Shown here piece by piece: positions 1 through 12,371 of a DNA stretch of 64,000 nucleotides. This DNA comes from Pristionchus mayeri. Lineage: Eukaryota; Nematoda; Chromadorea; Rhabditida; Neodiplogasteridae. The notes under the pieces were generated by a model. The model did not search any database and was not told the origin of the DNA. It worked only from the letters and a program-made list of their open reading frames with translations. A program made the translations under genes and the position numbers. The stretch covers positions 3,534,001 through 3,598,000 of the forward strand of contig BTRK01000001.1 in assembly GCA_036245805.1 (NCBI GenBank), given 5' to 3'. The number at the start of each line of letters is the position of its first letter. Positions within the stretch are counted from its first letter, which is position 1.

Positions 1-1119
1 AGGTTAGTGCAGCGAAATTCGGGACAACAGGGAAATGATCAGTGAGTAGCCGATCACTTTTTGCAGAAAATGTAAAGAGAACGATAAGATGAGTGCTGGT
101 AGTCTAACCGTCATAGTGTGCAATAGGGGTGGGGCGAGATCCAGTGAAAGATTGAGAGAAACAGAGAGAAATCTGGAATTTACAGCACAGTGCGATATGT
201 GCAAATTGTGCGATAATAGGATACTATTCTTGATCATTCGTTTCAGTTGATCGAATGAACATACGGATAACATATCAGGCCTAACATATCAGGATAACAT
301 ATCAGTATAACATACGGATAAATCAGTGTTTAACTGAGAAATTAAAAACTGGTCTACCAACCGTCTGCTGCAAGGGTCGCAAAGGTGAAAAATAAACAAA
401 GTGCGCCAAAATCATTCAATTCATCGTAGAACCACTTTCATGTGCAAATTTCACCACTTTTATCGGTAAAAACGGCAATAATCTATGACCTATGTATCAA
501 GTTTGCAGCAGCCTGCTGCGGCTGCAGCGCACATGAAAAATCTGAAACTTCAGTTTTAGTCTAGTCTAGTCAAGTACTAAATGGAAACATCACAAACAAG
601 ATTTACCGAAATTTGAATGTCAACTGAAAATGCCGATTTGTCCCGATTCTCTCGTGAGAGGCCTGATATATGTACATGATACCAGTTCCACAAGAAATCG
701 GGTAATCTTGATTAGTATTTTTACTATTTACGTTTATCGATATTTGCAAAAACAACAAGAGTCCTGGAAAACACGAATTCACATCACCACATGAAAAACT
801 GGACAGCTCCATATTCTTGCACCCTTCCCTTGTACCAGATAGTCCATTCCATGTCCACGCCATATTTCATGTCTTTAAAATAATAACAATAACAACACCA
901 ATGGCGTCAATAACAATAACAATGGCAAAATTAAAAAAATAACATCAACTAGCCATCGCTCAATTTCGAAATCCATCGTTTGATGCCTTTTCTTGCTCTA
1001 CACGCGTCGTATATCGTTGACACCCAACACTGCTTGATACCCTCCTGAAAAAAATCAAACTTCATGCATCTGAATGTCTTCATTCTGCGAGCTCTCTCGG
1101 ACAAGCCCATATTTTTTTC
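1..1119. other. Intergenic, no confident gene
   Basis: No family is recognised. Two minus-strand open frames exist (603-863 and 949-1191). The second ends in a 32-residue stretch behind a TTTTTTCAG acceptor, with two cysteines and a basic end (ARKGIKRW), so it could be the last exon of an unknown gene. Part of that frame lies inside the palindrome that follows. Short repeats of the type ACATATCAGGATAAC occur at about 262-320. Confidence 0.4.
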
Positions 1120-2435
1120 AGATACATAAGAAAGACTTTTTGTCTCAGTGAACATGTGCTTGGCAAAGTGCGAAAAATCGAAATCGCCCATAATGTGCCT
1201 ACATGTAGTACTCGACGAGCATAGCTCGGGTGCCCCATCCCGAGTGTTCTAGATCACTCTGTACGAAATTGGACACATTTAAATCTTAACAGTAAAATTT
1301 CGAATTTCGCCATTTCGAAACCGATTTGAATGGTTGATGTCTCAAAAAATTGCTAATATTCCATGGATTATATGCAACAAATTCTAGAATGATTGGGCAT
1401 CAACTCGTGAAGAAACATCGAAAAAATTTTTTTTTTAATTTTTATTTTTTTCAGATGGGTTGGTAGCCACCATTTTTATTGTTTTATTATCTCGAGCTTT
1501 ATGCATACTATTAGTAGAAAACATTTAAAAAAAATAAAAAATACGGTTTTTGAGATATTGAAATATAATCATTTCGTGATCACGTCAAACTACCGTACTC
1601 GAGTGATGAGAGAGTGTGCAGAATGAAGAGACGATTACACGAATTGCATTGAGGTGGAGGGCGATGCTGGATTTTCCTAAGGTTACATGAGGCACATCAT
1701 CCAGACTGTGTCAGTTATCATTTGTCAGTTGTGTCAGTTGTCTGCTACCGTAGTCTGAACTACTGAATATTGTAGAAACACTAATATTGTAGAAACACCA
1801 GTTGGTGCCAATCAAGCCATAGTGGCACAATAGACGCCGGACAGGCTGGAATGAATTTATGCAACATACAGTAATCCTTATACCGTACCCTGAAAATCGT
1901 GAACTAAATTCGTGTAATCGTCTCTTCATTCTGCACACTCTCGCATCACTCGAGTACGGTAGTTTGACGTGATCACGAAATGATTATATTTCAATATCTC
2001 AAAACCGTATTTTTATTTTTTTTAAATTTTTTTCTACTAATAGTATGCATAAAGCTCGAGATAATAAAACAATAAAAATGGTGGCTACCAACCCATCTGA
2101 AAAAAATAAAAATTAAAAAAATTTTTTTTCGATGTTTCTTCACGAGTTGATGCCCAATCATTCTAGAATTTGTTGCATATAATAAATTGAATATTAGCAA
2201 TTTTTTGAGACATCAACCATTGAAATCGGTTTCGAAATGGCGAAATTCGAAATTTCACTGTTAAGATTTAAATGTGTCCAATTTCGCACAGAGTGATCTA
2301 GAACACTCGGGATGGGGCACCCGAGCTATGCTCGTCGAGTACTACATGTAGGCATGTTATGGGTGAATTCGATTTTTCGCACTTTGCCAAGGGTCTTCAC
2401 AAATATGTTCACTGACTCAAAAAGTCTCTCATAAG
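1120..2435. repeat. Palindrome with arms of about 0.5 kb
   Basis: The sequence from about 1120 to 1645 returns as its reverse complement from about 1905 to 2435. Clear anchors are the segment around 1200-1260 against 2285-2345 and the segment around 1600-1635 against 1915-1955. The arms differ at scattered positions. The loop (1646-1904) shows nothing recognisable. The inner arm ends carry the GAATGAAGAGAC motif that recurs in the small hairpin elements of this window. No target duplication was identified. Confidence 0.85.
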
Positions 2436-3239
2436 TATTGTTTCCGTGCTTGAAACGAGAGCATAACAAGGCGAGAATTTTTATCTTGTATTTTACAAAC
2501 TGTAGGGTGTTTAGGACATATTAATTACGTTAGATCGACTGATAGATATTGTGGAATATCTTAATCTTCGACCCCGGTACTTTGCGTTGCTCTGCTATAA
2601 CCTGGTCGTCCCAGTATTATTAAATTTATATTGATTCGGAACCTCAAATTTGATTAGGAACCTCTAAACTGAGACAGAGCCATAAACTCAGACTGTATCG
2701 CTTCACAACAAGCTTGTTCGTTCATGTTTGTACGACAATTCGTGTGATTGTGAAACCTGTGCAATACCAAAAACGATGAACATGGATAGACAGATGTACT
2801 AAGTACATACCGCATTGGCAATTACAATATGAAATGATCGTTCAGAAATTCGCACGGTCACAATTATCCGACTCCTGGAGTGAAAATAATGATGCAATAT
2901 GAAATTTGACACGTCAATAACATTTGAAACGATGATAGCACATACAGTAAAAATATAAATATTAAAATGTATTTAATGCTCTTCATTCAATTAAGGAATT
3001 TCCTCAAGTTACTCGCCAGGTGACTATACTGAAAGAAAAAAATTGATCTGGACCACCTCTTTGATATTCCGGTTCAACCAACTAGAGTTGGAGAAACGGA
3101 CACTCTCTCATAAATTGATCTGATAAGAGGAAAAGCAAGTTATACGATGTTAAAATCGGATCATTGCATATTTTTCCAGCAGAAATTTAAAAAAAATATC
3201 CTCATTGCAGTGATTTAACAGCGCATTAGTGACCTGAAG
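2436..3239. other. Intergenic, downstream of the DUF273 gene
   Basis: No open frame or RNA gene is supported. The sequence is AT-rich and lies 3' of the stop codon of the minus-strand DUF273 gene. Confidence 0.4.
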
Positions 3240-6200
3240 TCACGGTGAATCACGAAGACGAACCTGCAGTCGCCACTTGTCGACTTCGATTGAGTGGAGG
3301 AGTTTCGCACGCAACGAACGACTGATTTTCAGCCGAGCGTCCATCGTCCACTGCTGGTGGCCGTTCTGAACAAGGTACTATTTTATTAGCAAATATATAT
3401 TAGAGCGTGGTTGATTCTCCTAGTATTATGGTGTCCGTTCTGAACAAAGGACTGCAAACGAAAGCAAATTCCCCCGAGAAGTGATAAATTGGTTGCGGGA
3501 AGACATCAATTTAGTGCTTCCCTGATAATAGTTACCTCAAGTTTGGTGATGTTTAATACGGGGAAAGCCAGTGGATGCTCGTATCTGTCGACATCCTTGA
3601 TCAGTTGATCTTCTGGTAGATTTGGAAGGTCCGCGGGTCTCAGTCTCTAAAGGTGCAATCAATAGTATGTACACAACATAAATATTATGTACACGTTTTA
3701 GGAATCCATGTTTCCATGAATGCATTGTCTATACAAAATAATGTGGTTCGTCTTCAATGAATATAAGAAATTGCTGGATCCCTGGTTATGTATCAATTTT
3801 TGCGAGCGATAGGATGCTCATATTACCGGTTCCTTGATTGAGTGCAGCATGAAGTCATCTACAGACCAGCGGGCGCGCAGTAGCCACGCATCGCGAGCCC
3901 ATCCTTCACCCTGCAATTAGCAATGTTATACGTAAAACATTCCATGTTTTTTGAATCTTCAGAGACACATCAATTGTTCGAGAGATTGATCATATTTGTT
4001 GCTTGTTGTTTTCAGGATATTTTGTAGGATACATATAAAAATCATTCCTTCATGATCGCTAGATCGATCGGAAATTGACTAAGACTCACTTTCGGGAAGA
4101 TTTTGACGTGCTGATCAGGAAAATTGTTGCGCTCGCCAATCACCTGAAATGGATATAAAAATAATGGATTGTAGTAATTCTCCCAACTCTATCTCTGCTT
4201 GAGGCCGTCGAAAATATGTTTTCAAAGTATAAAATCAATCATCAACTAGTTGATCTTCATGTACTCACAGCTCTATTTTACTTGTCAGAAGGTGGGTAGC
4301 CATCTTTTCTACACATCGTCCGTATAACAAACTTATTTTTATTATCTTGTTGCGCTGTCGGGAGTAGATAACATATAATTGTATCACATGGACGAACCAA
4401 TCTGGTGCAGGCTTGCATTGTGAACAAGTCATCGGTGTTGACCGATCGTTCCCAGATCGATTGGCACAGACTGCCGAATCTTAAATGTGTATGTTATTTT
4501 GTCATCAAAGTATCAGAGTCTAGTAACACAATTTGTAATCCACTTTTCACATATTTCTGCAAAGAAGTATTCGCTCATTCAACGATACGTCACTTTTCAA
4601 GTTCGTAAACAAACACGATGACCTAACCTTGAGTCTCCTTTCAACGTCTCGGGAGCCATATAACGCATCATCAAATGTGCAATGCACCGTTGTCAGTTCC
4701 GTGTTCCGAATTCGGTAGCTAAAATCGATCAAATTTCAGGGACTCTTTCGAGAAACACCAAAATGTATTAATTAATTAACAATTATTTAGCAAAGTTTGT
4801 GAATAATCCTCACCGAAAATTCCATCTCAGCCCATTGCCTCACCCACTCGCGGCCTCTTTTGTTGTTCTTGACGAGGTACTGAGCTGCGTACTGCAATAA
4901 ATGTCGCAAGTGTGAAGTATAATAAGATGGGCATTTGATATATCTAATTCTTTGATAGTGCAGTTCATATCATAATTAGAGATGTCTGGGAGCTTCACAA
5001 GCAGCACACCGATGTCATCTAATGAACGTGAGTCTTTAAAAAACTTACCTCCCAGTTGTAGAAACGATTGTATAAATGTCGTATTCTGGCTCGATAAATT
5101 CCTCGATGAGCCTACAAATTGAAGTATTTATAGTCCATACAGTTGCACGAACTTGTTAGGATTCACAACTCCGACATCTGCGTCAATGAAGAGAATCCAC
5201 GAGTCTTCGGGAAGCTGAAATTGCAAAGTTTTCTTAGGAAATGATGTCGAAGTTACGTTTATTTTGTTAAGTTAGCATGCTAAAATGATTCCTCACTTCT
5301 TTCTGCATCATTTGATGAGTATGGCAATTCCGCCTGAAGAATAGCTGAAAAGGGATGTTACAGAATCAATTTAATAGTGATTTGGCAAAGTTTCGGAAGC
5401 TTATTTTGGCATATTCATTAGGATATAATATTCCGATAAGGTAAAACTGACGTCCTTGTGTCGCGCGCATTCCTCGAATTTATCATCGCTTTCCAGAAGA
5501 AGTTGATATCCATGCAATTCAGCGTACGCGTCGAGGCTGAATTCATTTTCTAGTTATTGTTATTGTTTTTCTTGTTATTGTTATTGTATTTGTTGTTATT
5601 GTTATTGTTACTTGCCATTGAATTTTTCAGAACAAAGATGCGATACATTAGCCTGTACATTGCTTACTGTTCGTCTGAATATGAATCGATAGTTCATATC
5701 TTGCTGCCCGTATTACCATACCTGTTCAGGGCCGATCGATAGTCTTCCATGCGTGAGCCCTTCGTAAGAACGACCAAGATAGCAACATCGGTACTATAAA
5801 CTACGTTTTGCTACTCTGAAAAAACAGTTCTACCCGCCAAAAATGAAATCCTAACAGGAAATGGTTCGTACCTGCTATTTGTCTTCTCCGCAATAACTGT
5901 GAACGGTTCGGCTTTGATTGGGGCACGAACTGTGATTGGTATATTTTATACTTTTCTAAGCCTTTGGTTGCAAGGTGATTTGCATTCCAAATATAGTTCC
6001 TTATTCCATCGTCTCATAATTCCATTCTCTTAAGAGACCCTCCACGAGAGAACGTAACAACTGTGCAGGGGTTCTCGGATGGTCAAAAATTCGATAATTC
6101 CCATACTTTTTTACTGAAGTGGGGATCCCGAGTGCTGATCGCCGGCAGCAATGACTAAGGTTTGGGGTCGATTTTTAAAAAGTTTCTGGCACCCCTCACT

Positions 6201-7971
6201 TTTGGGGTCGAAAAATCGACTTTCTCAAAATCATCTGTAAAATAGTTTTTCTGGAGTATTTTCACGTGTAGAAACCGAATTTCCATATGAGAACGCGAGA
6301 AAATGAGAATGAAAAATTTTATGGTCGAAAATCGAAAATTTCGATCCGAAATTACACATAAAGTGCCATAACAAAGTTTAAAAAAATATGATTTTGGGTG
6401 ATTGGCATTTTTGGTATCTACTAATGGTAACGACACTCCACATTTTTTTCCAGAATTTTAAAGGTGTATATATTTCGACTTTTTTGAGCCCGAATTTGGT
6501 CATCTCGTGCCAAATTCTGAGAAATGGAACTTGCAATTTCTCATATACGGGCCCTACGTTGGCCAGACTACCAGAAAACTTTACTTTTCATCAAAGTCAA
6601 CTTCTACGATTCAATTGGAGCACATGCCCACTTGAGGGTCCTCGAAATTTGAAATTGTCGAAATTAGAGATTTTGCTCACAATCTGCCAAGATTTGGAAT
6701 TTCTTGCGCTGTTTTATCTGCCTGAAATCTGTTCCAATGCAGTGTGGCGTAACTATAGTGAGTAATCCTAAATATTAGACGCATCTGCTGTCCAATCTGA
6801 GAGCTTATGGATGATTCACTATCACGAAATGTCGTAATTGTGCACAAAATTATTGATTTTTTGAGTGATTCTCGGTTGTATGAAGTTTTCGTGCGTTGTA
6901 TGTAGCAAAATCGGATTCAGCGAGTTGAAATACACTAGAAATATTAGTTTTTGTGAAATTTTGCAAAAAAAATTAAATTCGAATTTTCGAAAATCAGTGA
7001 AAAATTAATTTTCCGAAAATTCTGATTTAACAAGTGTTTCTAGTGTATGTCAACTCGCTGAATCCGATTTTGCTACTTACAACACACGAAATCTTCATAC
7101 AACCGAGAATAGTTACGCCACACTGCATTGGAACAGATTTCAGGCAGATAAAACAGCGAAAGAAATTCCAAATCTTGGTACATTGTGAGCAAAATCTCTA
7201 ATTTAGACAATTTCAAATTTCGAGGACCCTCAATTGGGCATGTGCTCCAATTGAATCGTAGAAGTTGACTTTGATGATAAGTAAAGTTTTCTGGTAGTTT
7301 GGCCAACGTAGGGAAGTTCCATTTCTCAGAATTTGGCACGAGATGACCAAATTCGGGCTCATAAAAGTCGAAATATATACACCTTTAAAATTCTGGAAAA
7401 AATGTGGAGTGTCGTTACCATTAGTAGATTCCAAAAATGCCAATCACCCAAAATCATATTTTTTTAAACTTTGTTATGGCACTTTATGTGTAATTTCGGA
7501 TCGAAATTTTCGATTTTCGACCATAAAATTTTTCATTCTCTTTTTCTCGCGTTCTCATATGGAAATTTGGTTTATACACATGAAAATACTCCAGAAAAAC
7601 TATTTTACAGATGATTTTGAGAAAGTCGATTTTTCGACCTCAAAAGTGAGGGGTGCCAGAAACTTTTTCAAAATCCACCCCAAACCTTAGTCATTGCTGC
7701 CGGCGATCAGCACTCGGGACCCCCACTTCAGAAAAAAAGTATGGGAATTATCGACTTTTTGACCATCCGAGGACCTGTTACGTTCTCTGGTGTAGGGTCT
7801 CTTAACCGCTCAATCCGCGATAGAGTGTTTGAAATGACGAGATGACGACCCGCACTCTAATACGAACTCTAATTTCAAAGAGATAAATTCGATAACCTTG
7901 TGCCGAAAAATGATGAACATCACGACGAAAACTACTAGTGCGGCAACAATCGTTCCTCGGCTAGACATCAT
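3240..7971 (-). CDS. DUF273 family glycosyltransferase-like protein (type II membrane)
   Basis: Exons read downward are 7971-7897, an unresolved second exon near 5952-5887, then 5810-5722, 5536-5452, 5344-5297, 5214-5153, 5111-5049, 4891-4814, 4718-4628, 4470-4398, 4143-4090, 3910-3827, 3646-3536 and 3365-3240. Almost all junctions agree in phase. Exon 1 encodes a short cytoplasmic start and one hydrophobic segment (ALVVFVVMFIIF), as in Golgi type II enzymes. The body has a DxD-like motif (WILFIDADVGVVNP), then FYNWE, HGTDNGALH and GWARDAW, the landmarks I know for the nematode DUF273 family, presumed sugar transferases of unknown substrate. Two frame breaks are present, at about 5074-5076 and 4673-4675; both follow ATTT and both are repaired by one extra T, so either sequencing error or a recent pseudogene. 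Intron 1 holds the TTAA element. Length is about 370 residues. Confidence 0.8.
6034..7801. mobile_element. Palindromic DNA element flanked by TTAA (piggyBac-like target site)
   Basis: The element begins GAGACCCTCC at 6034 and ends with the reverse complement GGGTCTC at 7801. TTAA lies immediately outside at both ends (6030-6033 and 7802-7805). The two halves are near-complete inverted copies of each other, for example the peptide-like frame at 6155-6436 on minus mirrored at 7343-7690 on plus. TTAA duplication is the hallmark of piggyBac-type insertion, and C. elegans has nonautonomous palindromic TTAA families. No transposase frame was seen. It sits in intron 1 of the DUF273 gene. Confidence 0.8.
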
Positions 7972-9035
7972 CTAAAGATAATATGATGTGCATTTCCGAT
8001 AAAGTAAGCATACGAGTGGTTCCGACAAAACCTTTGGGAGGATGGGAATGCTGGAGAGTATTAAACTTATGCGACACAGAGATAGGCACGATGCACGCGG
8101 GTCGGGGGAACATTGTCGTGCATGGCATCAAAACAGAAGTTGTGGGGCAAGGAAGTACGAGATTATTCAGAAATATATACGAGATTATTCAGAAATAAAT
8201 AAGTAAGCGAAAATCGGGATGAATTCAGGATAGTTTTTCATCGTCAATTGAATTGCATAGAAAGTAAGCATCATTCACATTATGATTAATTCGTCACGGA
8301 AAAAAAATGCGTAATGCGTGCACAATTTTGAGTGCAAGATCTAGCTCTAGATTGTATATCCGCCGAATGTCTCTCGCTCTGCATGCTCTCGATGGATTTT
8401 GTAATCAACATCTCGGATCTACGTTCTCCACAATTTCTTCGCATTTTCCTTTTCCCTTTCCCCTGGCACAGATAGTCGAGGTTATAAAAACTTGCCGAGC
8501 AATATTCAAAATAGTAAAATGCTAATCTCTTGTGCTATTTACAGTAACACCGTTAATAGCTCAACAAATCGCTTGTACAATGCATGATCTCGAAAGCGCG
8601 AGAGCTCCGGAGATTGTCCCGGAGATTGAGATAGCAAGTCCACGCCGGAAAAGCCCAGATTGAATCTACGATAAGTGCACGTACCACGTAGCTAATTCCT
8701 GCTGTCGCGGGTTTATCATCCTTGTACTCAAATTGTGCTGAGGGAGAACGCTTTGCCCATATTCTTCAATATTTCCAATAAAGTTCTACAAAGATCGGTT
8801 CTAAAATGAACTCATTCCTCTTTTTCGAAAATTCTATAATACCTTCGGGATGCTGGCAATTCGACTAGCGAACAATTGCCGCACTGTGAACAGGCTTCTA
8901 TAATTGTGAGCAATGCAGTTTGAACACGAAATATGTCGTTTGCAGCTGCATCAAAAGTAATTTTCAATCTAATTCGAATATTTTGCGAGATCGAAATTGT
9001 CAGATCGAAAAAGATGCAAATCTACGAGGTCCGTG
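7972..9035. other. Intergenic, upstream of the DUF273 gene
   Basis: This contains the presumed promoter side of the DUF273 gene (starts at 7971). A duplicated GAGATTATTCAGAAATA lies near 8159-8197. No gene is supported. Confidence 0.35.
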
Positions 9036-9662
9036 CCCTTGTTAACTTATTTATACAGCTATTATGGATCTTCGGAAAATCAGAAAGACCACCGTGAGGC
9101 ACCGAAAAAAAAAGGTGTCTGAGGCCACTCGGCGGATTATCAGGAATTATAGTGAAGCAATTCTAGCGTTACAATGGTTAGAAAGGGAACAATGTAACCG
9201 ACACATTTGCATCTGAATGGCTGTCGTACAATGAGCGAACATCAAGGAATTAAAATGCAGTTCTGATTCGTTCTTGTGAATTCCACTCGGACATTTCAAA
9301 TCACAGCAGCCTCCCATCAATAAAAAAATGAAAGGGTAAAGGTGCAGTCACATAAGTCGATATTTTAGTCGTCAAGAGACTGCTGCGCTAGGTAGAGCTG
9401 TCCTACCAGGCCGATTGATGTGGACACTAAGTATTCCTTCAATTCAAAGTGATTCTAGCGAACGTTACCTCGCATCAAGATCAGGTACGAATAGTGGCGG
9501 TAGGGATAGATCAGGCTCATTCCGATTTCCGACCGGAGATCACAGACAAGGGAAGAGAGGGAAATCAAGAACAAGTCAGAGATATGTCAGAAGAAAGTGA
9601 CATGCAGTGAGGCACAATTTATCGAACGGCCCTCTCTGTTCAAAACTCGACGCGGCTCTTCA

Positions 9663-10918
9663 ATGGAGTCAAGACAGGTGAGACTATGGAATGCATTGTA
9701 TTGTGATCATATTGTATTTTGTCAGTGCTTGAAGTGCGTAATCGACGGGCAGGATAGTGGCCATAGCTTTCAGCAGTGTCCCCTTGAGGCATGCCGATGT
9801 AGCAAGGTCCTTTTTTTGAGATACTACTGTTCACAGCGTGTCAGACGGGGGAAAAATGCTCATTATCACGGCGCGCTCAATTTCTCTTTGTCTCTGACCC
9901 CTATCATGTGAAACATATTTCAAACGCTCGAATTTCGTCAGAGCTTCTTCCTGATTAAAGTTTGTGCGTTTCAAATGAATATATGTTGACAAAATTAAGA
10001 GGGACTACTAGTTGGTAGCGAAATGAGGTTGAGGGATGGCGTTTGTCTAGAAATATGCAGAAACCCTTTTTGGAGAGATTATCCAACAAGATTTCTCAAT
10101 TTCGATCACTATCGTTTTTTATGCAAGCACATGTGCGAAAAAACTTCGATTTTGGGTAGAAAACGATTGTTTTCGGCACTCCCGAGACTACTAGTTGCTA
10201 ACGAAATGAGCTATATAGGTGGCGTTTGCTTAGACATGTGGGGAAACACTTTTTGGAGAGATTATCCAACCAGATTTCTCAATTTCGATCTCAATCGTTT
10301 TTTATGCACGCAAATGTGCGAAAAAACTTCGATTTTGGGTAAAAATAGCGCAGTTTAAGATATGTTTCACATAGTGAGCGCGCCGCTGTTTTCCCCCGTT
10401 TGACACGCTGTGCTGTTGTTTTTCGTTTTACATACTCTTTAGACCACATGAACATTAAGAGAGTGCGTAGAATGAAGAGACGTGGACTATTGTTGAACCC
10501 TTGTGTTTTCCTTGAATTTCGTAATTTCAAAATATTATCTTTTTTTTTTCAGTGCACTCTTATTGATAATCGCCTCGCAATCGCCTCTCAACTGATCGAA
10601 TTGAGTCCGCAAAACAATGTATTGTCCACCGAAGCAAAGGTGTGACACTAACGCCATCTAAGACATTGTAAGGATCGAGTTTCGTTCATCAACTCCTGTT
10701 TCAACTTTCAGATGATTCGGGATTTGGTCATTGCGTTCGCATCTGATTCCTTTGACCCTGATACCTGCGACAACCAAGCCCTCTTCAACTTCTTTTCGCA
10801 ACCAAACATTATGGTTTCCGAAGCTTGGGCTCCCCTCCAGAACGAAATCACGGAATTGATACACATCGCATTGAAGATGATGCTACGGATGAATGGTATT
10901 GACTTCAAATCGGAATAG
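9663..10918 (+). CDS. Single DM-domain protein, left palindrome arm
   Basis: Proposed exons are 9663-9677 (MESRQ), 9726-9806, 10553-10639 and 10712-10918, giving about 129 residues. Exon 2 encodes C-x2-C...H-x4-C-x4-C-x-C and exon 3 supplies the last cysteine, the spacing of a DM zinc module. The histidine that follows the second cysteine in the other DM copies here (CLLHG, CLVHG) is aspartate (CVIDG). Exon 3 corresponds to a fusion of two exons of the neighbouring paralogue, so the second DM domain is absent. The last exon encodes a C-terminal domain shared by all DM genes here (ASDSFDPD...FNFFSQP...GIDF). DM proteins bind DNA as sex-specific regulators. This copy may be reduced or degenerating. 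The tiny first exon is inferred from phase only. Confidence 0.65.
9833..10412. repeat. Inverted-repeat element with a 183-bp internal tandem repeat
   Basis: Ends are CACAGCGTGTCAGACGGGGG and its near complement, flanked by CTGTT on both sides, a possible 5-bp target duplication. Inside, two direct copies of a unit begin at about 10004 and 10187. The unit gives similar peptides in one frame but lies in the large intron of the DM gene and is judged noncoding. Confidence 0.7.
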
Positions 10919-11598
10919 TGATTTGCGTTTACATTGTTAGGTCTCTATTAATTCAAAATTTGCCAGTTGTTATTAGGTAAGTTCTTGATAAATGATCGAC
11001 AATTGAAACGCAGATAATGATTGTAAATAGCGGATATGTCATTTACTTTCAGAAATGTCCACTATTTTGCTTTGGTTATCCCACATTCGCCTTCTTTAAA
11101 TGGCTTTGGTATATCACTTAGTTTATTAGTGACAATGCCCCCCCCCTTCAGTACAGCGAAGCAGGAAAGGGATGTTTAGGTCAGACCGTACTTGCTCGCA
11201 ACTGTCACATTTATTTCTCTCGCAATTTGTAGACAGCGATCGAAAGTGAGAGACACTGACCTTTTCGTGCTGGGCAGCGTATCAATCCACTATCGTATCC
11301 TTAGTATATTGACGAGAAAATAGAAAACGTGAGTTCAATCGTAAACACTGGCAGTACTAGTTTGGATGAGAACGAAAAAAGTACTCTGCAGTATATGTCT
11401 CAGGTATACTAATCAATTTCAAAATCGCATAATCCTGTGAATAATTCATAGCACTTTATCGACTTTAATTGTTCATTTGAAAACGGGTTTCTTAATCTAG
11501 GAACATTTTGCTGCCAACTATTCGTGATTTTTGTGACATCAATATCAAAATTTCACATGTCCAAAAGTACACATTAACATGTCCAAGGTATGATTAGA
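10919..11598. other. Arm sequence between the two convergent genes, left
   Basis: This holds the 3' flanks of the DM gene (plus) and the small gene (minus). A run of Cs lies at about 11143-11150. No further gene is seen. Confidence 0.4.
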
Positions 11599-12044
11599 TC
11601 ACTGAGAGCGATTGAAGGCGGATGCAATTTGTTCTGACAAGTTATCATTGTCCCCGGTTACTTCCTCTACAGTCACATTCCCGCGGAAGAAAGGATTAGC
11701 GACTGGCACGACGCTCGGCCCAGGGGAGTTGGAATTAGCAGCTTCTCTCGACTCCGCCGCCAGTCTGGCCACTTAAATGACGAAACCTCTTTTAGTTTAT
11801 TCAAAAGGAACGTTATCTGATTCAGCTGATTCGAAAGGAAATGTAATTGATTGAAAAGGTATTCTAGTTGACTCAAATGACATTCTAGTTGATTCAAAAG
11901 TCATGTTAGTTGGTACAAGGCCACAATTGCACAACTCTGAATAGATCTTTGAAAAATCGTAAGTACATGGTAAAAATCCCGGAAATGTATACGTATTTAC
12001 TTACAATGTTCGACAAATCGTCTTCTATCCTCGTTGTTGTCCAT
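11599..12044 (-). CDS. Small unknown protein with PVANPFF motif, left arm
   Basis: Exon 1 is 12044-12005 (MDNNEDRRRFVEH plus one base) and exon 2 is 11771-11599, about 70 residues. The call rests on three copies of this gene in the window: this one, its mirror at 22236-22681 and a diverged paralogue at 30352-30914. All share the same intron position and phase, the start MDN, and a C-terminal block reading PVANPFF-x-GNVT...NL...I-x-SAF-x-R before the stop. I do not recognise the family. There is no signal peptide or membrane segment; the middle is rich in serine, asparagine and proline. It lies tail to tail with the DM gene. The intron contains an imperfect 21-bp-type tandem repeat. Confidence 0.65.
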
Positions 12045-12371
12045 TTCGGGTCGATAAGGTAAGTATAGTGGAGCGAATGAGGCGATACTTCGACACCTTT
12101 GGTCACCATTTTAAGCGGACGACTTTCGATTTCCGTCCTCAGCACGGCGCAAACAGCGAAATCAAGAAAACAACCCTCTCATTTAGCCGCTGAATGATCT
12201 CGAAAGTAGGAAAATGTTCAATTTCATGGTGAGGATTCGCTCATACGAAATGAGTAATGAGAAAACTGTGAGACTGTGTTCGAGCGAGAACACTGATGTG
12301 AATTAGGATGGATGGATAAAGGATGGATTGGTGAACAAAACAAGATACATATAGAAAGGGATAGATTTATG
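12045..12371. other. Upstream region of the small gene, left arm
   Basis: No feature beyond probable promoter sequence is seen. Confidence 0.3.

Noticed and set aside
5541..5620. GTTATTGTT-type repeat encoding a poly-leucine frame
   Set aside because: Simple microsatellite in an intron of the DUF273 gene.
6155..7690. Frames of 76-125 codons inside the TTAA element
   Set aside because: Mirror images produced by the inverted repeat; no transposase motifs.
10023..10358. 111-codon frame with an internal repeat in the DM gene intron
   Set aside because: The repeat is a 183-bp DNA tandem duplication within an inverted-repeat element and the frame lies wholly inside the intron.
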